Positions 1 through 8,762 are shown, counted from the first letter of the stretch. The stretch: DNA of 64,000 nucleotides from Pseudomonas fluorescens (GCF_900215245.1 NZ_LT907842.1:806001-870000); one strand, 5' to 3'. Made by a program: numbers and translations. Notes: generated by a model from the letters alone, not told the origin.

Positions 1-647
1 CCGCTCCAATATAGTCGGCAATCAGCTTGCGGCGCTTGCTGCGGGTGAAATCGTAATGCCAGGGATGCGCCAGGCTGACCCAGGCTCCAGAGGCCCGCAG
101 GGTTGCAACGGTGTCTTCCAGGGTCGGCCAGTGTTGCTTGACGTCACCCAACTTGCCGGCTCCCAGCCACTTGCGGAAGGCTTCGGCGCGATCTTTGACA
201 AAACCTTCCCGCACCATCCAATCGGCAAAATGCGGCCGGGCCGGTGCATTACCGCTGTCGCCGAGCTCTTGCTGGATGGCGCGGGCGCCGTCCAGTGCAT
301 TGGGCATGCCTTTAAGGCCGAGCTTGCGGCTTATTTCTTCGGACCGCAGCCAACGGCCATCGTGCAATTGGGCGATGGCCTCGACCAACGGCGGGGCGCT
401 CTGATCGAAACCGTAGCCGAGCACATGAATGGTGGCGCCGCCCCAGGTGCAGGACAATTCCACGCCATTGACCAGTTGCATGCCCAGTGCATGAGCCGCC
501 TCGCGGGCTTCATCGAGGCCTTCGAGGGTGTCGTGGTCGGTCAACGACAGGACTCGCACGCCTTTTTCAAACGCACGCGCAACCAGTAACGCGGGCGCCA
601 GGGCGCCGTCGGAGGCCGTGCTGTGGCAGTGCAAATCAACATTCACG
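1..647 (-). CDS. rnm: PHP-domain 5'-3' exoribonuclease RNase AM (YciV/TrpH-like), 3' end outside window
   Basis: The visible 215 residues carry the PHP metal-site signature DLHCHSTASDG near the N-terminus followed by LTDHDT, with a further AHPWH motif near the cut edge. In E. coli the YciV family is RNase AM, a Mn-dependent 5'-3' exoribonuclease that trims rRNA 5' ends and small RNA fragments. The start is taken as GTG at 647, because the conserved DLHCHS begins only three codons later and no better start is in range. The C-terminal part lies beyond base 1. It is divergent from the yciB gene at 734, an arrangement common in pseudomonads. The family call is firm; the substrate is inferred from E. 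coli. Confidence 0.85.
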
Positions 648-733
648 GGAGTGTGTAACCTCAAGTCAGCTGGCGCTTTCGCTACCAAGGATGTTTGTTA
701 TTATGCCGCCACATCCAGCTTCTGGCTCTTACT

Positions 734-1330
734 GTGAAACAATTCATCGACTTCATCCCGCTGTTGCTGTTTTTCATCGTTTACAAACTCGACCCCAGGG
801 TCATCGATCTCGCCGGCCATGAGCTGACAGTCGGGGGCATCTACAGTGCCACCGCCGTGTTGATCATCAGCTCTGTCGTGGTCTACGGCGCCATCTTCAT
901 ATCCCAACGCAAACTCGAAAAAAGCCAATGGCTGACCCTGGTCGCCTGCCTGGTCTTCGGTAGCCTGACACTCGCCTTCCACAGCGAAACCTTCCTTAAA
1001 TGGAAAGCCCCGGTGGTGAACTGGCTGTTCGCCCTGGCGTTTATCGGCAGCCATTTCATCGGTGACCGCCTGTTGATCAAGCGGATCATGGGCCACGCAC
1101 TGACCCTGCCGGAACCGGTGTGGACACGTTTGAACGTAGCCTGGATCGTGTTTTTCGTGTTTTGCGGCGCCGCCAACCTGTTTGTCGCCTTTACCTTCCA
1201 GGACTACTGGGTCGACTTCAAGGTGTTCGGCAGCCTGGGCATGACCGTCTTGTTCCTGGTCGGCCAGGGTATCTACCTGTCGCGCCATCTGCATGACACC
1301 GACCCTACCACGCCAAAAACCGAGGACTGA
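734..1330 (+). CDS. yciB: Inner-membrane septation protein A (YciB/IspZ family)
   Basis: This 198-residue, very hydrophobic protein begins [17 protein letters not shown], the typical YciB opening, and has about five membrane segments. YciB/IspZ is an inner-membrane protein linked to septation and envelope synthesis; its biochemical role is unclear. A GTG start at 734 fits the family N-terminus better than the longer in-frame extension back to 695, which adds residues unlike the family. The stop at 1330 is one base from the ATG of the YciI-like gene, so the two are probably co-transcribed, as in other Pseudomonas and enteric genomes. Confidence 0.88.
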   Translation: MKQFIDFIPLLLFFIVYKLDPRVIDLAGHELTVGGIYSATAVLIISSVVVYGAIFISQRKLEKSQWLTLVACLVFGSLTLAFHSETFLKWKAPVVNWLFALAFIGSHFIGDRLLIKRIMGHALTLPEPVWTRLNVAWIVFFVFCGAANLFVAFTFQDYWVDFKVFGSLGMTVLFLVGQGIYLSRHLHDTDPTTPKTED

Positions 1331-1331
1331 C

Positions 1332-1631
1332 ATGCTCTACGCCATCATTGCTACCGACGTTGCCAACTCGCTGGAAAAACGCCTCTGCGTGCGCCCGGCC
1401 CACGTTGAACGCCTGAAACAGCTGCAAGCCGAAGGCCGTATCGTGCTGGCCGGCCCGCACCCGGCAGTGGACAGCAATGACCCGGGCGACGCCGGTTTTA
1501 CCGGCAGCCTGATCGTCGCCGAGTTCGCGTCGCTCGCCGAGGCCCAGGCCTGGGCCAAAGCCGACCCGTATGTGGCGGCGGGCGTCTACGCTGACGTGGT
1601 GATAAAGCCGTTCAAGCAAGTCCTGCCTTAA
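1332..1631 (+). CDS. yciI: YciI-like protein
   Basis: A 99-residue ferredoxin-like fold protein (MLYAIIATD start, then [21 protein letters not shown] and a C-terminal [17 protein letters not shown] stretch). YciI proteins form small alpha/beta dimers with a conserved His and Asp in a cleft, but have no agreed substrate. The ATG at 1332 follows the yciB stop directly, so translation is probably coupled. It ends before a strong hairpin at 1650-1682, which probably closes the yciB-yciI transcript. The family assignment is secure and the function unknown. Confidence 0.88.
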   Translation: MLYAIIATDVANSLEKRLCVRPAHVERLKQLQAEGRIVLAGPHPAVDSNDPGDAGFTGSLIVAEFASLAEAQAWAKADPYVAAGVYADVVIKPFKQVLP

Positions 1632-1649
1632 CCAACCTTTCTTGAGCCT

Positions 1650-1682
1650 GAGCGCGCCGAACCAATTGCGTTCGGCGCGCTC
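1650..1682 (+). terminator. Hairpin after yciI
   Basis: A perfect 12-bp GC-rich stem (GAGCGCGCCGAA paired with TTCGGCGCGCTC) with a 9-base loop lies 19 bases after the yciI stop. There is no U-run after it, so it may act as an RNA 3'-end stabiliser or a Rho-dependent end rather than a classic intrinsic terminator. Confidence 0.55.
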
Positions 1683-1751
1683 CTAATGGCTCATTATTCT
1701 CGGTAACCTGCCGACAACGTTCTGAATATTCGTGTGGAATCAGGAGTTCCG

Positions 1752-2159
1752 ATGCGCTTACGTCAGTTGGGTTTGTTGGCAGTGTTAATGATCGGGGCAA
1801 CCGCCCACGCTGAAGAGACCTCGAACACCGGCAGCTCCACGCCCCTGTCCTTGAGTGCCGGCAGCCAGATCACCGAGTTGCAGCAACGCTTGAAAGAAAG
1901 CGAACGACTGCGTGAAGAACTGAGCAAACAACTGCAAAGCGCGGATACTGCTCGTGAAAGCGCCCAACTGAGTCGCTTGCGTCAGGAGAACCAACGCCTG
2001 GCCCAGCAACTCAAAGAAACACAAGGCGGCGCCTTGAACCGATGGCTGACCGAGCAACAGCAGTGGTTTGTCACGGGCGGCGCCGTTGCACTGATCGCGT
2101 TGCTGTGCGGGATCTTCGCCAGTGGTGGGCACCGTCGCCGTCGACAATGGCTAAATTGA
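1752..2159 (+). CDS. Exported coiled-coil protein with C-terminal membrane anchor (TIGR04211-like tail)
   Basis: This 135-residue protein has a signal-like N-terminus (MRLRQLGLLAVLMIGATAHA), a coiled-coil middle (about residues 38-90, rich in Leu, Glu, Gln and Arg), one membrane helix (about 105-125) and a basic RRRR tail. The layout resembles the C-terminal part of the SH3-plus-coiled-coil TIGR04211 family, but no SH3 domain is present. ATG 1752 is preceded by a fair ribosome site (CAGGAG). It ends 7 bases before cpxR, so it is likely the first gene of that transcript. Its function is unknown; an envelope sensing or scaffold role is only a guess from context. Confidence 0.7.
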   Translation: MRLRQLGLLAVLMIGATAHAEETSNTGSSTPLSLSAGSQITELQQRLKESERLREELSKQLQSADTARESAQLSRLRQENQRLAQQLKETQGGALNRWLTEQQQWFVTGGAVALIALLCGIFASGGHRRRRQWLN

Positions 2160-2166
2160 GTGAGTC

Positions 2167-2844
2167 ATGAGCGAGCTGTTACTGATAGATGATGACCAGG
2201 AGCTCTGTGAGCTGCTGACCAGTTGGCTAAGCCAGGAAGGTTTCCAGGTGCGCGCTTGCCATGACGGCTTGAGCGCCCGCAAAGCCTTGGCCGACAGCGC
2301 CCCCGCGGCGGTGGTGCTCGACGTGATGCTGCCCGATGGCAGTGGCCTGGAGCTGCTCAAACAATTGCGCAGTGACCACCCGGAATTGCCCGTGCTGATG
2401 CTCTCGGCCCGTGGCGAGCCGCTGGACAGGATCCTCGGCCTGGAACTGGGCGCGGACGATTACCTGGCCAAGCCCTGCGACCCACGCGAGCTGACTGCCC
2501 GCCTGCGCGCCGTGCTGCGCCGCAGCCACCCGGCTGCCGTGTCGAGCCAGTTGGAACTGGGTGACCTGTGCTTCAGCCCGGTACGTGGCGTGGTCACCAT
2601 CGATGAGCAGGAGTTTGCCCTGACTGTTTCCGAAAGCCGCCTGCTGGAAGCCTTGCTGCGCCAACCCGGCGAACCGCTGGACAAGCAGGAACTGGCGCAG
2701 ATCGCCCTCGGCCGCAAGCTGACCCTTTACGATCGCAGCCTGGACATGCACGTCAGCAACCTGCGCAAGAAAATCGGCCCGCACCCGGATGGCCGGCCGC
2801 GCATCGTGGCATTGCGCAGCCGGGGCTATTACTACAGCCGCTGA
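2167..2844 (+). CDS. cpxR: CpxR-like OmpR-family response regulator
   Basis: A 225-residue two-domain regulator: an N-terminal receiver with the acidic pair DDD at 8-10, phospho-acceptor Asp52 in VLDVMLPDG and conserved Lys102 in YLAKP, then a winged-helix DNA-binding domain (about 130-225, ending RGYYYSR). It should be phosphorylated by the kinase at 3522-4865 and bind DNA. The same arrangement in P. aeruginosa is PA3204-PA3206, where PA3204 is called CpxR. It is followed by a terminator at 2848, so the CpxP-like gene has its own promoter. Assignment as CpxR rather than another OmpR-type regulator rests on the neighbouring CpxP-like gene and kinase. Confidence 0.85.
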   Translation: MSELLLIDDDQELCELLTSWLSQEGFQVRACHDGLSARKALADSAPAAVVLDVMLPDGSGLELLKQLRSDHPELPVLMLSARGEPLDRILGLELGADDYLAKPCDPRELTARLRAVLRRSHPAAVSSQLELGDLCFSPVRGVVTIDEQEFALTVSESRLLEALLRQPGEPLDKQELAQIALGRKLTLYDRSLDMHVSNLRKKIGPHPDGRPRIVALRSRGYYYSR

Positions 2845-2847
2845 AAT

Positions 2848-2871
2848 CGGGAGCCTGTGGCTCCCGGTTTT
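2848..2871 (+). terminator. Intrinsic terminator after cpxR
   Basis: An 8-bp perfect stem CGGGAGCC/GGCTCCCG with a TGT loop is followed directly by GTTTTGT, four bases after the cpxR stop codon. Confidence 0.75.
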
Positions 2872-2893
2872 GTCAGTTCACCCCAAACCCCTC

Positions 2894-2909
2894 TTTACCC
2901 AAGCTTTAC
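2894..2909 (-). promoter_or_regulatory. Candidate CpxR box upstream of the cpxP-like gene
   Basis: Two direct TTTAC motifs (GTAAA on the other strand) separated by six bases lie about 80 bases before the CpxP-like start. The CpxR consensus is a GTAAA direct repeat with about five bases between. A -10-like TAATCT is at 2942-2947. This would give the usual autoactivation of cpxP by its own system. The match is by eye only. Confidence 0.5.
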
Positions 2910-2989
2910 CGTCCCCTGACCGCCGCTGACCTTGATCTCCGTAATCTACTCACATCCGGACTCACCGGAATAGAGACAGGAGAATCACC

Positions 2990-3454
2990 ATGCGCAAGAC
3001 CCTTATCGCTCTGATGTTCGCCGCTGCCCTGCCGACCGTTGCCATGGCCGCAATGCCAGAAGGCCCAGGCCCGATGGGCGGCCCGGAAGGCCACATGATG
3101 GGTGGCCCGGGCCACGGCGGTGAACACGGTCCGCGTGGCAAAGGCGGCCCCTTCAGCCAACTGGACCTGACCAAGGAACAGCGCGAGCAAATCGGCAAAT
3201 TGATGGGTGACCAATGGCACGCCCGCAAAGACCTGGTCAAAAAGTACCTGGACAAGCTGCCGGCCGCTGACCAGAAAGCCATGCAGGATGAAATCGCCGC
3301 CGGCAAACAGAAAACCCAGGCTGACATCCGTGCCGTGCTGAAACCCGATCAACAGAAGAAATTCGACGAGATCGTCAAGAAACAGGCCGAGCGCCGTGCC
3401 GAGTGGAAGGAATTCCAGGCCTGGAAAGCGCAACAGCCGCAAAAAGCGCAATAA
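2990..3454 (+). CDS. CpxP/Spy-like periplasmic protein
   Basis: A 154-residue protein with a cleavable signal peptide (ending about AMAAM), a Gly/Met/His/Pro-rich linker (about residues 22-55) and then a helical domain with an LTxxQ-like motif, LDLTKEQREQIGKL. Spy/CpxP proteins are periplasmic helical dimers that act as chaperones and, for CpxP, hold the Cpx kinase inactive. The Met/His-rich stretch might bind metal. It sits between the regulator and kinase genes, with a candidate CpxR box upstream, which supports a feedback role. A partial terminator follows before the kinase gene. Confidence 0.78.
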   Translation: MRKTLIALMFAAALPTVAMAAMPEGPGPMGGPEGHMMGGPGHGGEHGPRGKGGPFSQLDLTKEQREQIGKLMGDQWHARKDLVKKYLDKLPAADQKAMQDEIAAGKQKTQADIRAVLKPDQQKKFDEIVKKQAERRAEWKEFQAWKAQQPQKAQ

Positions 3455-3474
3455 TGCTCTAGCGTTACCTCCCC

Positions 3475-3504
3475 AGCCCAGTGGCCCTCGCCGCTGGGCT
3501 TTTC
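3475..3504 (+). terminator. Partial terminator between cpxP-like and kinase genes
   Basis: AGCCCAG pairs with CTGGGCT around a 12-base loop and is followed by TTTCCTGTTT. It would let the periplasmic protein be made in excess over the kinase, with some read-through into the kinase gene 17 bases later. Confidence 0.5.
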
Positions 3505-3521
3505 CTGTTTGAGGGTTTCCT

Positions 3522-4865
3522 GTGCGTTCATTGTTCTGGCGCATCCTGGCCAGTTTCTGGCTGGCCATCGCCTTGGTTGCCGGGTTGTCGATCCTGCTTG
3601 GGCATATGCTCAACCAGGATGCCTGGATTCTCAGCCGCCACCCCGGCCTCAACAACCTGGCCGAAGAGTGGACCCAACTCTACGAAGCGCAAGGCGAAGA
3701 CGCCGCCCAGGACTTGCTGCAACAGCGCAAGCGCCAGTATCACATCGACGTGCAAGTGCTGAATGAAAGCGGCGAGCCGGTAGTGCGTGGCACCTTCCCG
3801 AAGCGCGCTGCCGCCTTCGAAGCTCGGCAGAATGACAGCAAGGACGGCCACCTGCCCTGGCGCCGGCTGACCGCCGAGTACACCAGTGAAAAAACCGGCG
3901 ACACCTACCTGCTGATCTACCGCATCCCGCACCCGGAACTCGACGAATGGCACCGCAACAGCCTGACCTGGCCGTTGAGCGCGCTGGCAATTGCGCTGGT
4001 GGTGCTGACGCTCTTCAGTTTGCTGGTGACACTGTCCATTACCCGCCCGCTCAGCCGACTGCGCGGCGCGGTGCATGACCTTGGCCAGGCCACCTACCAG
4101 CAAAACAGCCTGGCGCGGCTGGCTAACCGGCGCGATGAGTTCGGCGTACTGGCCACTGACTTCAACCGCATGGGCGCGCGCCTGCAAAGCCTGATCGGCA
4201 GCCAGCGTCAGTTGCTGCGGGACGTGTCCCACGAACTGCGCTCGCCCCTGGCCCGCTTGCGCATCGCCCTGGCCCTGGCCGAGCGCGCCAGCCCCGAAGA
4301 ACGCGAAAAACTCTGGCCACGCCTGACCCGCGAATGCGACCGCCTGGAAGCGCTGATCAGCGAAATTCTGGTATTGGCCCGCGTCGATGCCGACAACGCC
4401 AGTGCCGAAGAGGTGGACCTCAACCCCCTGCTCAAAACCCTGCAAAAGGACGCCCAGCTCGGTGCGCCCGACCAGGTGGTGCAGCTGTCGGCCGACAACG
4501 AGCTGCACCTCAAGGGCTGGCCAACCATGATCGAACGCGCAGTGGATAACTTGCTGCGCAACGCCCAACGTTTCAACCCGCCGGGCCAGCCGATTGAGTT
4601 GAAGGCCCAACGCCAGGGCGAGCGCATTCTGATCAGCGTGCGCGACCATGGCCAAGGCGTGGACGCCGAACACCTGAGCCAACTGGGCGAACCGTTCTAC
4701 CGCGCGCCCGGCCAGACGACCCAAGGCCACGGCCTGGGCCTGGCGATTGCCCGTCGTGCGGCAGAGCGCCATGGTGGCAGCCTGATACTGGCCAATCACC
4801 CCGACGGCGGGTTTATCGCCAGCATCGACCTGCCGCTGGTGCCCGGGGTTGTCACACCCGTGTGA
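3522..4865 (+). CDS. CpxA-like membrane sensor histidine kinase
   Basis: A 447-residue kinase: N-terminal membrane helix (about 7-27), periplasmic sensor region of roughly 125 residues, second membrane helix (about 150-175), HAMP segment, dimerisation helix with phospho-acceptor His237 in DVSHELRSPLARL, and an ATPase domain with an N box (DNLLRNAQRFN) and G2-like GHGLGLAIA near the C-terminus. It should phosphorylate the CpxR-like protein at 2167-2844. The equivalent in P. aeruginosa is PA3206 (CpxS/CpxA). The start GTG at 3522 follows GAGGG with seven bases between. Specific inducers cannot be read from sequence. Confidence 0.85.
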   Translation: MRSLFWRILASFWLAIALVAGLSILLGHMLNQDAWILSRHPGLNNLAEEWTQLYEAQGEDAAQDLLQQRKRQYHIDVQVLNESGEPVVRGTFPKRAAAFEARQNDSKDGHLPWRRLTAEYTSEKTGDTYLLIYRIPHPELDEWHRNSLTWPLSALAIALVVLTLFSLLVTLSITRPLSRLRGAVHDLGQATYQQNSLARLANRRDEFGVLATDFNRMGARLQSLIGSQRQLLRDVSHELRSPLARLRIALALAERASPEEREKLWPRLTRECDRLEALISEILVLARVDADNASAEEVDLNPLLKTLQKDAQLGAPDQVVQLSADNELHLKGWPTMIERAVDNLLRNAQRFNPPGQPIELKAQRQGERILISVRDHGQGVDAEHLSQLGEPFYRAPGQTTQGHGLGLAIARRAAERHGGSLILANHPDGGFIASIDLPLVPGVVTPV

Positions 4866-4905
4866 GGATCTTCTATAGTGGCCCTTCTCTTACGGAGGGC
4901 CTTTG

Positions 4906-6255
4906 ATGACTGACCTGCTGACTCCCATCCAAGCCGCACTCGATTTACCGCACGTCGCGCTGACCTTCACCGAAGCCGGCGCCCTGCCCTCGACGTTCGC
5001 CGTGACCGAACTGGCCTGCGCCAGCCTCGGTGCCGCCGGCCAAGCCGTTGCCCAACTTATCCAGCAACAGACTGGGCGCTTGCCCAGCGTCAGCGTGGAC
5101 CGACGCCTCGCTTCCTTCTGGTTCTCGTCGTCGATTCGCCCGGAGGGTTGGCAACTGCCACCGCTTTGGGACCCCGTGGCCGGCGACTATGCCTGCGCCG
5201 ATGGCTGGATTCGTCTACACACCAATGCGCCCCATCACCGTGCCGCCGCCGAGCGCGTGCTGGGCAAGGTCAATGACCGCGCCGAGATGGCCAACCATGT
5301 CGCGCCGTGGAACGCGGCAGTACTGGAACAGGCGATTGTCGATGAAGGCGGCTGCGCAGCGCAGATGCGTTCGTGGCAGGCCTGGCAGACTCATCCGCAG
5401 GGGCTCGCGGTCAATGCAGAGGACCTGGTGCAGCGCCGGACCTTCGACGCCACGGCCGACAAACCCTGGCTCGGCTCCGTGGCGCGGCCGTTGGCCGGCA
5501 TCAAGGTGCTGGACCTGACCCGCGTACTGGCGGGCCCCGTGGCCAGTCGTTTCCTCGCCGGCCTTGGCGCCAATGTGCTGCGCATCGACTCACCCAGCTG
5601 GAACGAGCCGGGCGTGGTGCCGGAAATGACCCTGGGCAAACGCTGCGCTCGCCTTGACTTGAAACGCCCCGCAGACCGGCAGATTTTCGAACGCCTGCTC
5701 AAAGAGGCCGACATCCTCTTCCACGGCTACCGCGCCGATGCCCTGGAGCAGCTCGGCTACTGCGCCGATGACCTGCAAACCCTCGCGCCCGGTTTGATCG
5801 ACGTGAGCCTCAATGCCTACGGCTGGAGCGGCCCGTGGCGTAATCGTCGCGGCTTCGACAGCCTGGTACAGATGAGCAGCGGGATTGCCGACGCGGGCAT
5901 GGCCTGGAAACACGCGGATATACCGGTGCCGCTGCCGTTGCAGGCGCTGGATCACGCCACCGGGTACTTGATGGCGGCCAGTGCGATTCAGGCGTTGAGC
6001 GAGCGGCTGAAATCCGGGCGTGGCGGTTCGGCACGGTTGTCGTTGGCGCGCACCGCGAAGTTGTTGGTGGAAGCCGGCCAAGTGCCGGAGCAACCGGGGT
6101 TGCGGGCTGAAGAAGCGGGTGATCAGGGCGTGGTGGTGGAGCAAACGGCCTGGGGCCAGGCCCATCGTTTGCTGGCGCCGGTGACCATCAGTGGCACACC
6201 GTTACAGTGGGACCTGCCGGCGGGGGAATTGGGCTCGCACCGGCCGCAGTGGTGA
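4906..6255 (+). CDS. Family III CoA-transferase (CaiB/BaiF)
   Basis: A 449-residue protein. The C-terminal half (from about residue 195, PLAGIKVLDLTRVLAGP) is a recognisable CaiB/BaiF CoA-transferase domain with the catalytic Asp at 318 in RRGFDSLVQMSSG. These enzymes move CoA between acyl-CoA donors and carboxylic acids through an aspartyl-CoA thioester. The N-terminal half is poorly conserved and looks like a degenerate repeat of the family fold, and the total is longer than the usual roughly 400 residues. ATG 4906 with GGAGG six bases upstream is preferred over TTG 4903. It stands alone downstream of the Cpx-like kinase, so its substrate cannot be inferred. Confidence 0.75.
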   Translation: MTDLLTPIQAALDLPHVALTFTEAGALPSTFAVTELACASLGAAGQAVAQLIQQQTGRLPSVSVDRRLASFWFSSSIRPEGWQLPPLWDPVAGDYACADGWIRLHTNAPHHRAAAERVLGKVNDRAEMANHVAPWNAAVLEQAIVDEGGCAAQMRSWQAWQTHPQGLAVNAEDLVQRRTFDATADKPWLGSVARPLAGIKVLDLTRVLAGPVASRFLAGLGANVLRIDSPSWNEPGVVPEMTLGKRCARLDLKRPADRQIFERLLKEADILFHGYRADALEQLGYCADDLQTLAPGLIDVSLNAYGWSGPWRNRRGFDSLVQMSSGIADAGMAWKHADIPVPLPLQALDHATGYLMAASAIQALSERLKSGRGGSARLSLARTAKLLVEAGQVPEQPGLRAEEAGDQGVVVEQTAWGQAHRLLAPVTISGTPLQWDLPAGELGSHRPQW

Positions 6256-6267
6256 TTTGAAAAGCGC

Positions 6268-6351
6268 TTTCGCGAACAAGCCCGCTCTCACATTTTGACC
6301 GTAGTCCAATGGGTGTACGCAGTCAGTGTGGGAGCGGGCTTGCTCGCGAAC
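6268..6351. repeat. REPIN (inverted REP pair)
   Basis: Two REP units in opposite orientation, TTCGCGAACAAGCCCGCTC at the left and GTGGGAGCGGGCTTGCTCGC at the right, flank a short unrelated spacer. They lie between the convergent CoA-transferase and glycosylase genes. Confidence 0.85.
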
Positions 6352-6369
6352 AGGCCCTGGCGGCCACCC

Positions 6370-7233
6370 TCAATCCGCCCGACTCAACGACGTCCACAAA
6401 TGCTGCGCGGCATACGCCCTTAACGGCCGCCACGCCTCAGCCCGCGCCAACAACGCGCGCGCGGTGACCGGCCCACCTTCCAACGCCGCCAGCGCATTGA
6501 TCAACCCGATATCCCCCGAGGCAAACGCGTCCGGCTCGCGCAACTGGCGCATGGCGATGTACTGCGCGGTCCAGTCGCCGATTCCCGGCAACGCCACCAG
6601 CCGCGTCACGCCCTCCTTGAGGCTGGCTTTGGGGGCAAATAACTGCGGGTCATCCAATAAAGCCTGGGCCACACCCGACAAGGTGCGCCCGCGGGCCTTG
6701 GGCATGCCCAACGTCGCCAGGTCCGCCGCTGCCAACACGTCAGGCGTTGGGAACACATGGGTGATACCGGCGTGTGGCGTGTGCAGCGGCTGGCCATACT
6801 GCGCCACCAATTTACCTGCCAGACGGATTGCCGCTACCACGCTGATCTGTTGGCCCAGCACCGCGCGAATCGCCAGTTCAAGGCCGTCCCACGCCCCTGG
6901 AACCCGCAGGCCAGGACGGCCAGCCACCAGCTGCGCCATCAACGGGTCGGTGGCCAGTTGCGCCTGGATCAACTGCGGCTGGGCATCCACATCGAACATC
7001 GCCCTCAAGCGCCGCTCAATCTCGGCAAGCGCGGCGGTGTCAGGAAACTCGACGTCGACTTCCAGCCAATCGCCGACGCCCGGCGCCACACTGATCCAGC
7101 CATGGGAACCCGCAACACTGATGCTGCGCCGATACACCCCGGCCTCGACGATCTCCAACCCGCGGATTGCCCGCCAGGATAAAAAGCCCACCATCGCCGC
7201 CCAATCATAGGGAGGCTGATACGCCAGTCTCAC
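6370..7233 (-). CDS. AlkA-type DNA-3-methyladenine glycosylase II
   Basis: A 287-residue HhH-GPD superfamily enzyme. The central helix-hairpin-helix and catalytic Asp are in TRLVALPGIGDWTAQYIAMR (about residues 205-230), and the N-terminal part resembles the AlkA-N domain (PYDWAAMVGFL). These enzymes remove alkylated purines such as 3-methyladenine in base excision repair. The start is GTG at 7233, which overlaps the stop of the antiporter gene by two bases. A longer in-frame extension upstream would run inside that gene and lacks similarity, so it is rejected. No Ada or methyltransferase gene is fused or adjacent. Confidence 0.82.
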   Translation of the reverse strand: MRLAYQPPYDWAAMVGFLSWRAIRGLEIVEAGVYRRSISVAGSHGWISVAPGVGDWLEVDVEFPDTAALAEIERRLRAMFDVDAQPQLIQAQLATDPLMAQLVAGRPGLRVPGAWDGLELAIRAVLGQQISVVAAIRLAGKLVAQYGQPLHTPHAGITHVFPTPDVLAAADLATLGMPKARGRTLSGVAQALLDDPQLFAPKASLKEGVTRLVALPGIGDWTAQYIAMRQLREPDAFASGDIGLINALAALEGGPVTARALLARAEAWRPLRAYAAQHLWTSLSRAD

Positions 7234-8657
7234 AACGACAACACCCCGCTGTACAGCCCATACGCCGCCAGCCCAGCGCCCGCGACCACGCAGCTGAAAA
7301 TGCCTTTTTCCATGTGGGTAAACAAGGGCTGGCCCTGCTCGCGCTTGGCCAGGGCAAATAGAATCACTCCGGGCGCGTACAGCAGTGCTGAAAGCAGCAG
7401 GTACTTCAAGCCTCCGGCGTACAGCAGCCATACCGCGTAACCAAGGGCAATCAGGCTGACCAGCACATCCTTGCAGCGCTGGCGCGGTGCGCCGTCATAG
7501 GTTTCGCCGCGCCCACTCAACAGCAGCGCGTAGGCCGCCGACCACAGGTAGGGCACCAGAATCATCGACGAGGCCAGGTAGATGAGGTTGGTGTAAGTGC
7601 TCTGGGAGAACAGCGTGATGACCAGGAACGCCTGGATCATCAGATTGGTCAGCCACAGCGCGTTGACCGGCACCTGGTTGGCATTTTCCTTTTTCAGAAA
7701 GGCCGGCATGGTGTTGTCATGGGCCGTGGCGTAAAGAATTTCTGCGCACAGCAGCGCCCACGACAGCAAAGCCCCCACCAACGACACCGCCAGGCCGATG
7801 CTGATCGCCACCGCGCCCCACGGACCGACGATGTGTTCCAGCACACCTGCCAGGGATGGGTTCTGCAATTGCGCCAGTTCCGGTTGGCTCATGACCCCCA
7901 ACGACAGCACATTGACCAGCATCAGCAGCGCCAGCACCCCAAGGAACCCGATCACCGTGGCGCGGCCGACATCCGAGCGCTTCTCGGCCCGCGCCGAATA
8001 CACGCTGGCACCCTCAATGCCGATGAATACGAACACGGTGACCAGCATCATGTTGCGCACCTGATCGACCACGCTGCCGAACTGCGGGTTGCCCAGGCCC
8101 CAGATATCGCGGGTGAAGATATCGGCCTTGAATGCCACGACCGCAATCACGATAAACATCAGCAGCGGCACGATTTTCGCCACGGTGGTGATCTGGTTGA
8201 TGAACGCTGCCTCCTTGATGCCGCGCAACACCAGAAAATGCACGGCCCAGAGCAACAGCGAGGCGCAGCCGATGGCGACCGGCGTATTGCCCTGGCCAAA
8301 CATCGGGAAAAAATAGCCGAGGGTGCTGAACAGCAGCACAAAGTAACCGACGTTGCCCATCCACGCGCTGATCCAGTAGCCCCAGGCGGATGAGAAGCCC
8401 ATGTAGTCGCCAAACCCGGCTTTGGCATAGGCATACACGCCGGCATCCAGTTCGGGTTTGCGATTGGCCAGGGTCTGGAACACAAAGGCCAGGGTCAGCA
8501 TGCCGACGGCGGTGATCACCCAGCCGATCAACACGGCGCCGACTCCCGCGCGCTCGGCCATGTTTTGTGGCAAGGAGAAAATCCCCCCACCGATCATCGA
8601 GCCCACCACCAGGGCGATCAGCGCGCTGAGGCGGAGTTTCTCGACCGATTCAGACAT
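7230..8657 (-). CDS. Basic amino acid/ornithine antiporter, ArcD paralogue
   Basis: A 475-residue APC-superfamily transporter with 12 or 13 membrane helices and the family opening [19 protein letters not shown]. By eye it is identical at most positions to the arcD product at 9105-10532, so it is a recent paralogue. ArcD exchanges arginine for ornithine in the deiminase pathway. This copy faces away from arcDABC and instead shares a transcript with the glycosylase gene. ATG 8657 with AGGAG upstream is chosen; the extension to 8705 is AT-rich leader. It may handle another basic amino acid or polyamine, or give uptake outside anaerobic conditions, since no ANR box was seen on its side. Confidence 0.85.
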   Translation of the reverse strand: MSESVEKLRLSALIALVVGSMIGGGIFSLPQNMAERAGVGAVLIGWVITAVGMLTLAFVFQTLANRKPELDAGVYAYAKAGFGDYMGFSSAWGYWISAWMGNVGYFVLLFSTLGYFFPMFGQGNTPVAIGCASLLLWAVHFLVLRGIKEAAFINQITTVAKIVPLLMFIVIAVVAFKADIFTRDIWGLGNPQFGSVVDQVRNMMLVTVFVFIGIEGASVYSARAEKRSDVGRATVIGFLGVLALLMLVNVLSLGVMSQPELAQLQNPSLAGVLEHIVGPWGAVAISIGLAVSLVGALLSWALLCAEILYATAHDNTMPAFLKKENANQVPVNALWLTNLMIQAFLVITLFSQSTYTNLIYLASSMILVPYLWSAAYALLLSGRGETYDGAPRQRCKDVLVSLIALGYAVWLLYAGGLKYLLLSALLYAPGVILFALAKREQGQPLFTHMEKGIFSCVVAGAGLAAYGLYSGVLSL

Positions 8658-8762
8658 CACAACTCCTACACAAATAATAAATTGAGCGAACAACCGTGTA
8701 CTCAACTAATTAATTCAGCGAGTGCAGCGTTTATTTAAGACGGCAATAAAACTCCCAGGCTC

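Noticed and set aside
8658..8760. ANR box for the minus-strand antiporter
   Set aside because: TTGAGCGAACAAC near 8684 lacks the correct half-site spacing and sequence.
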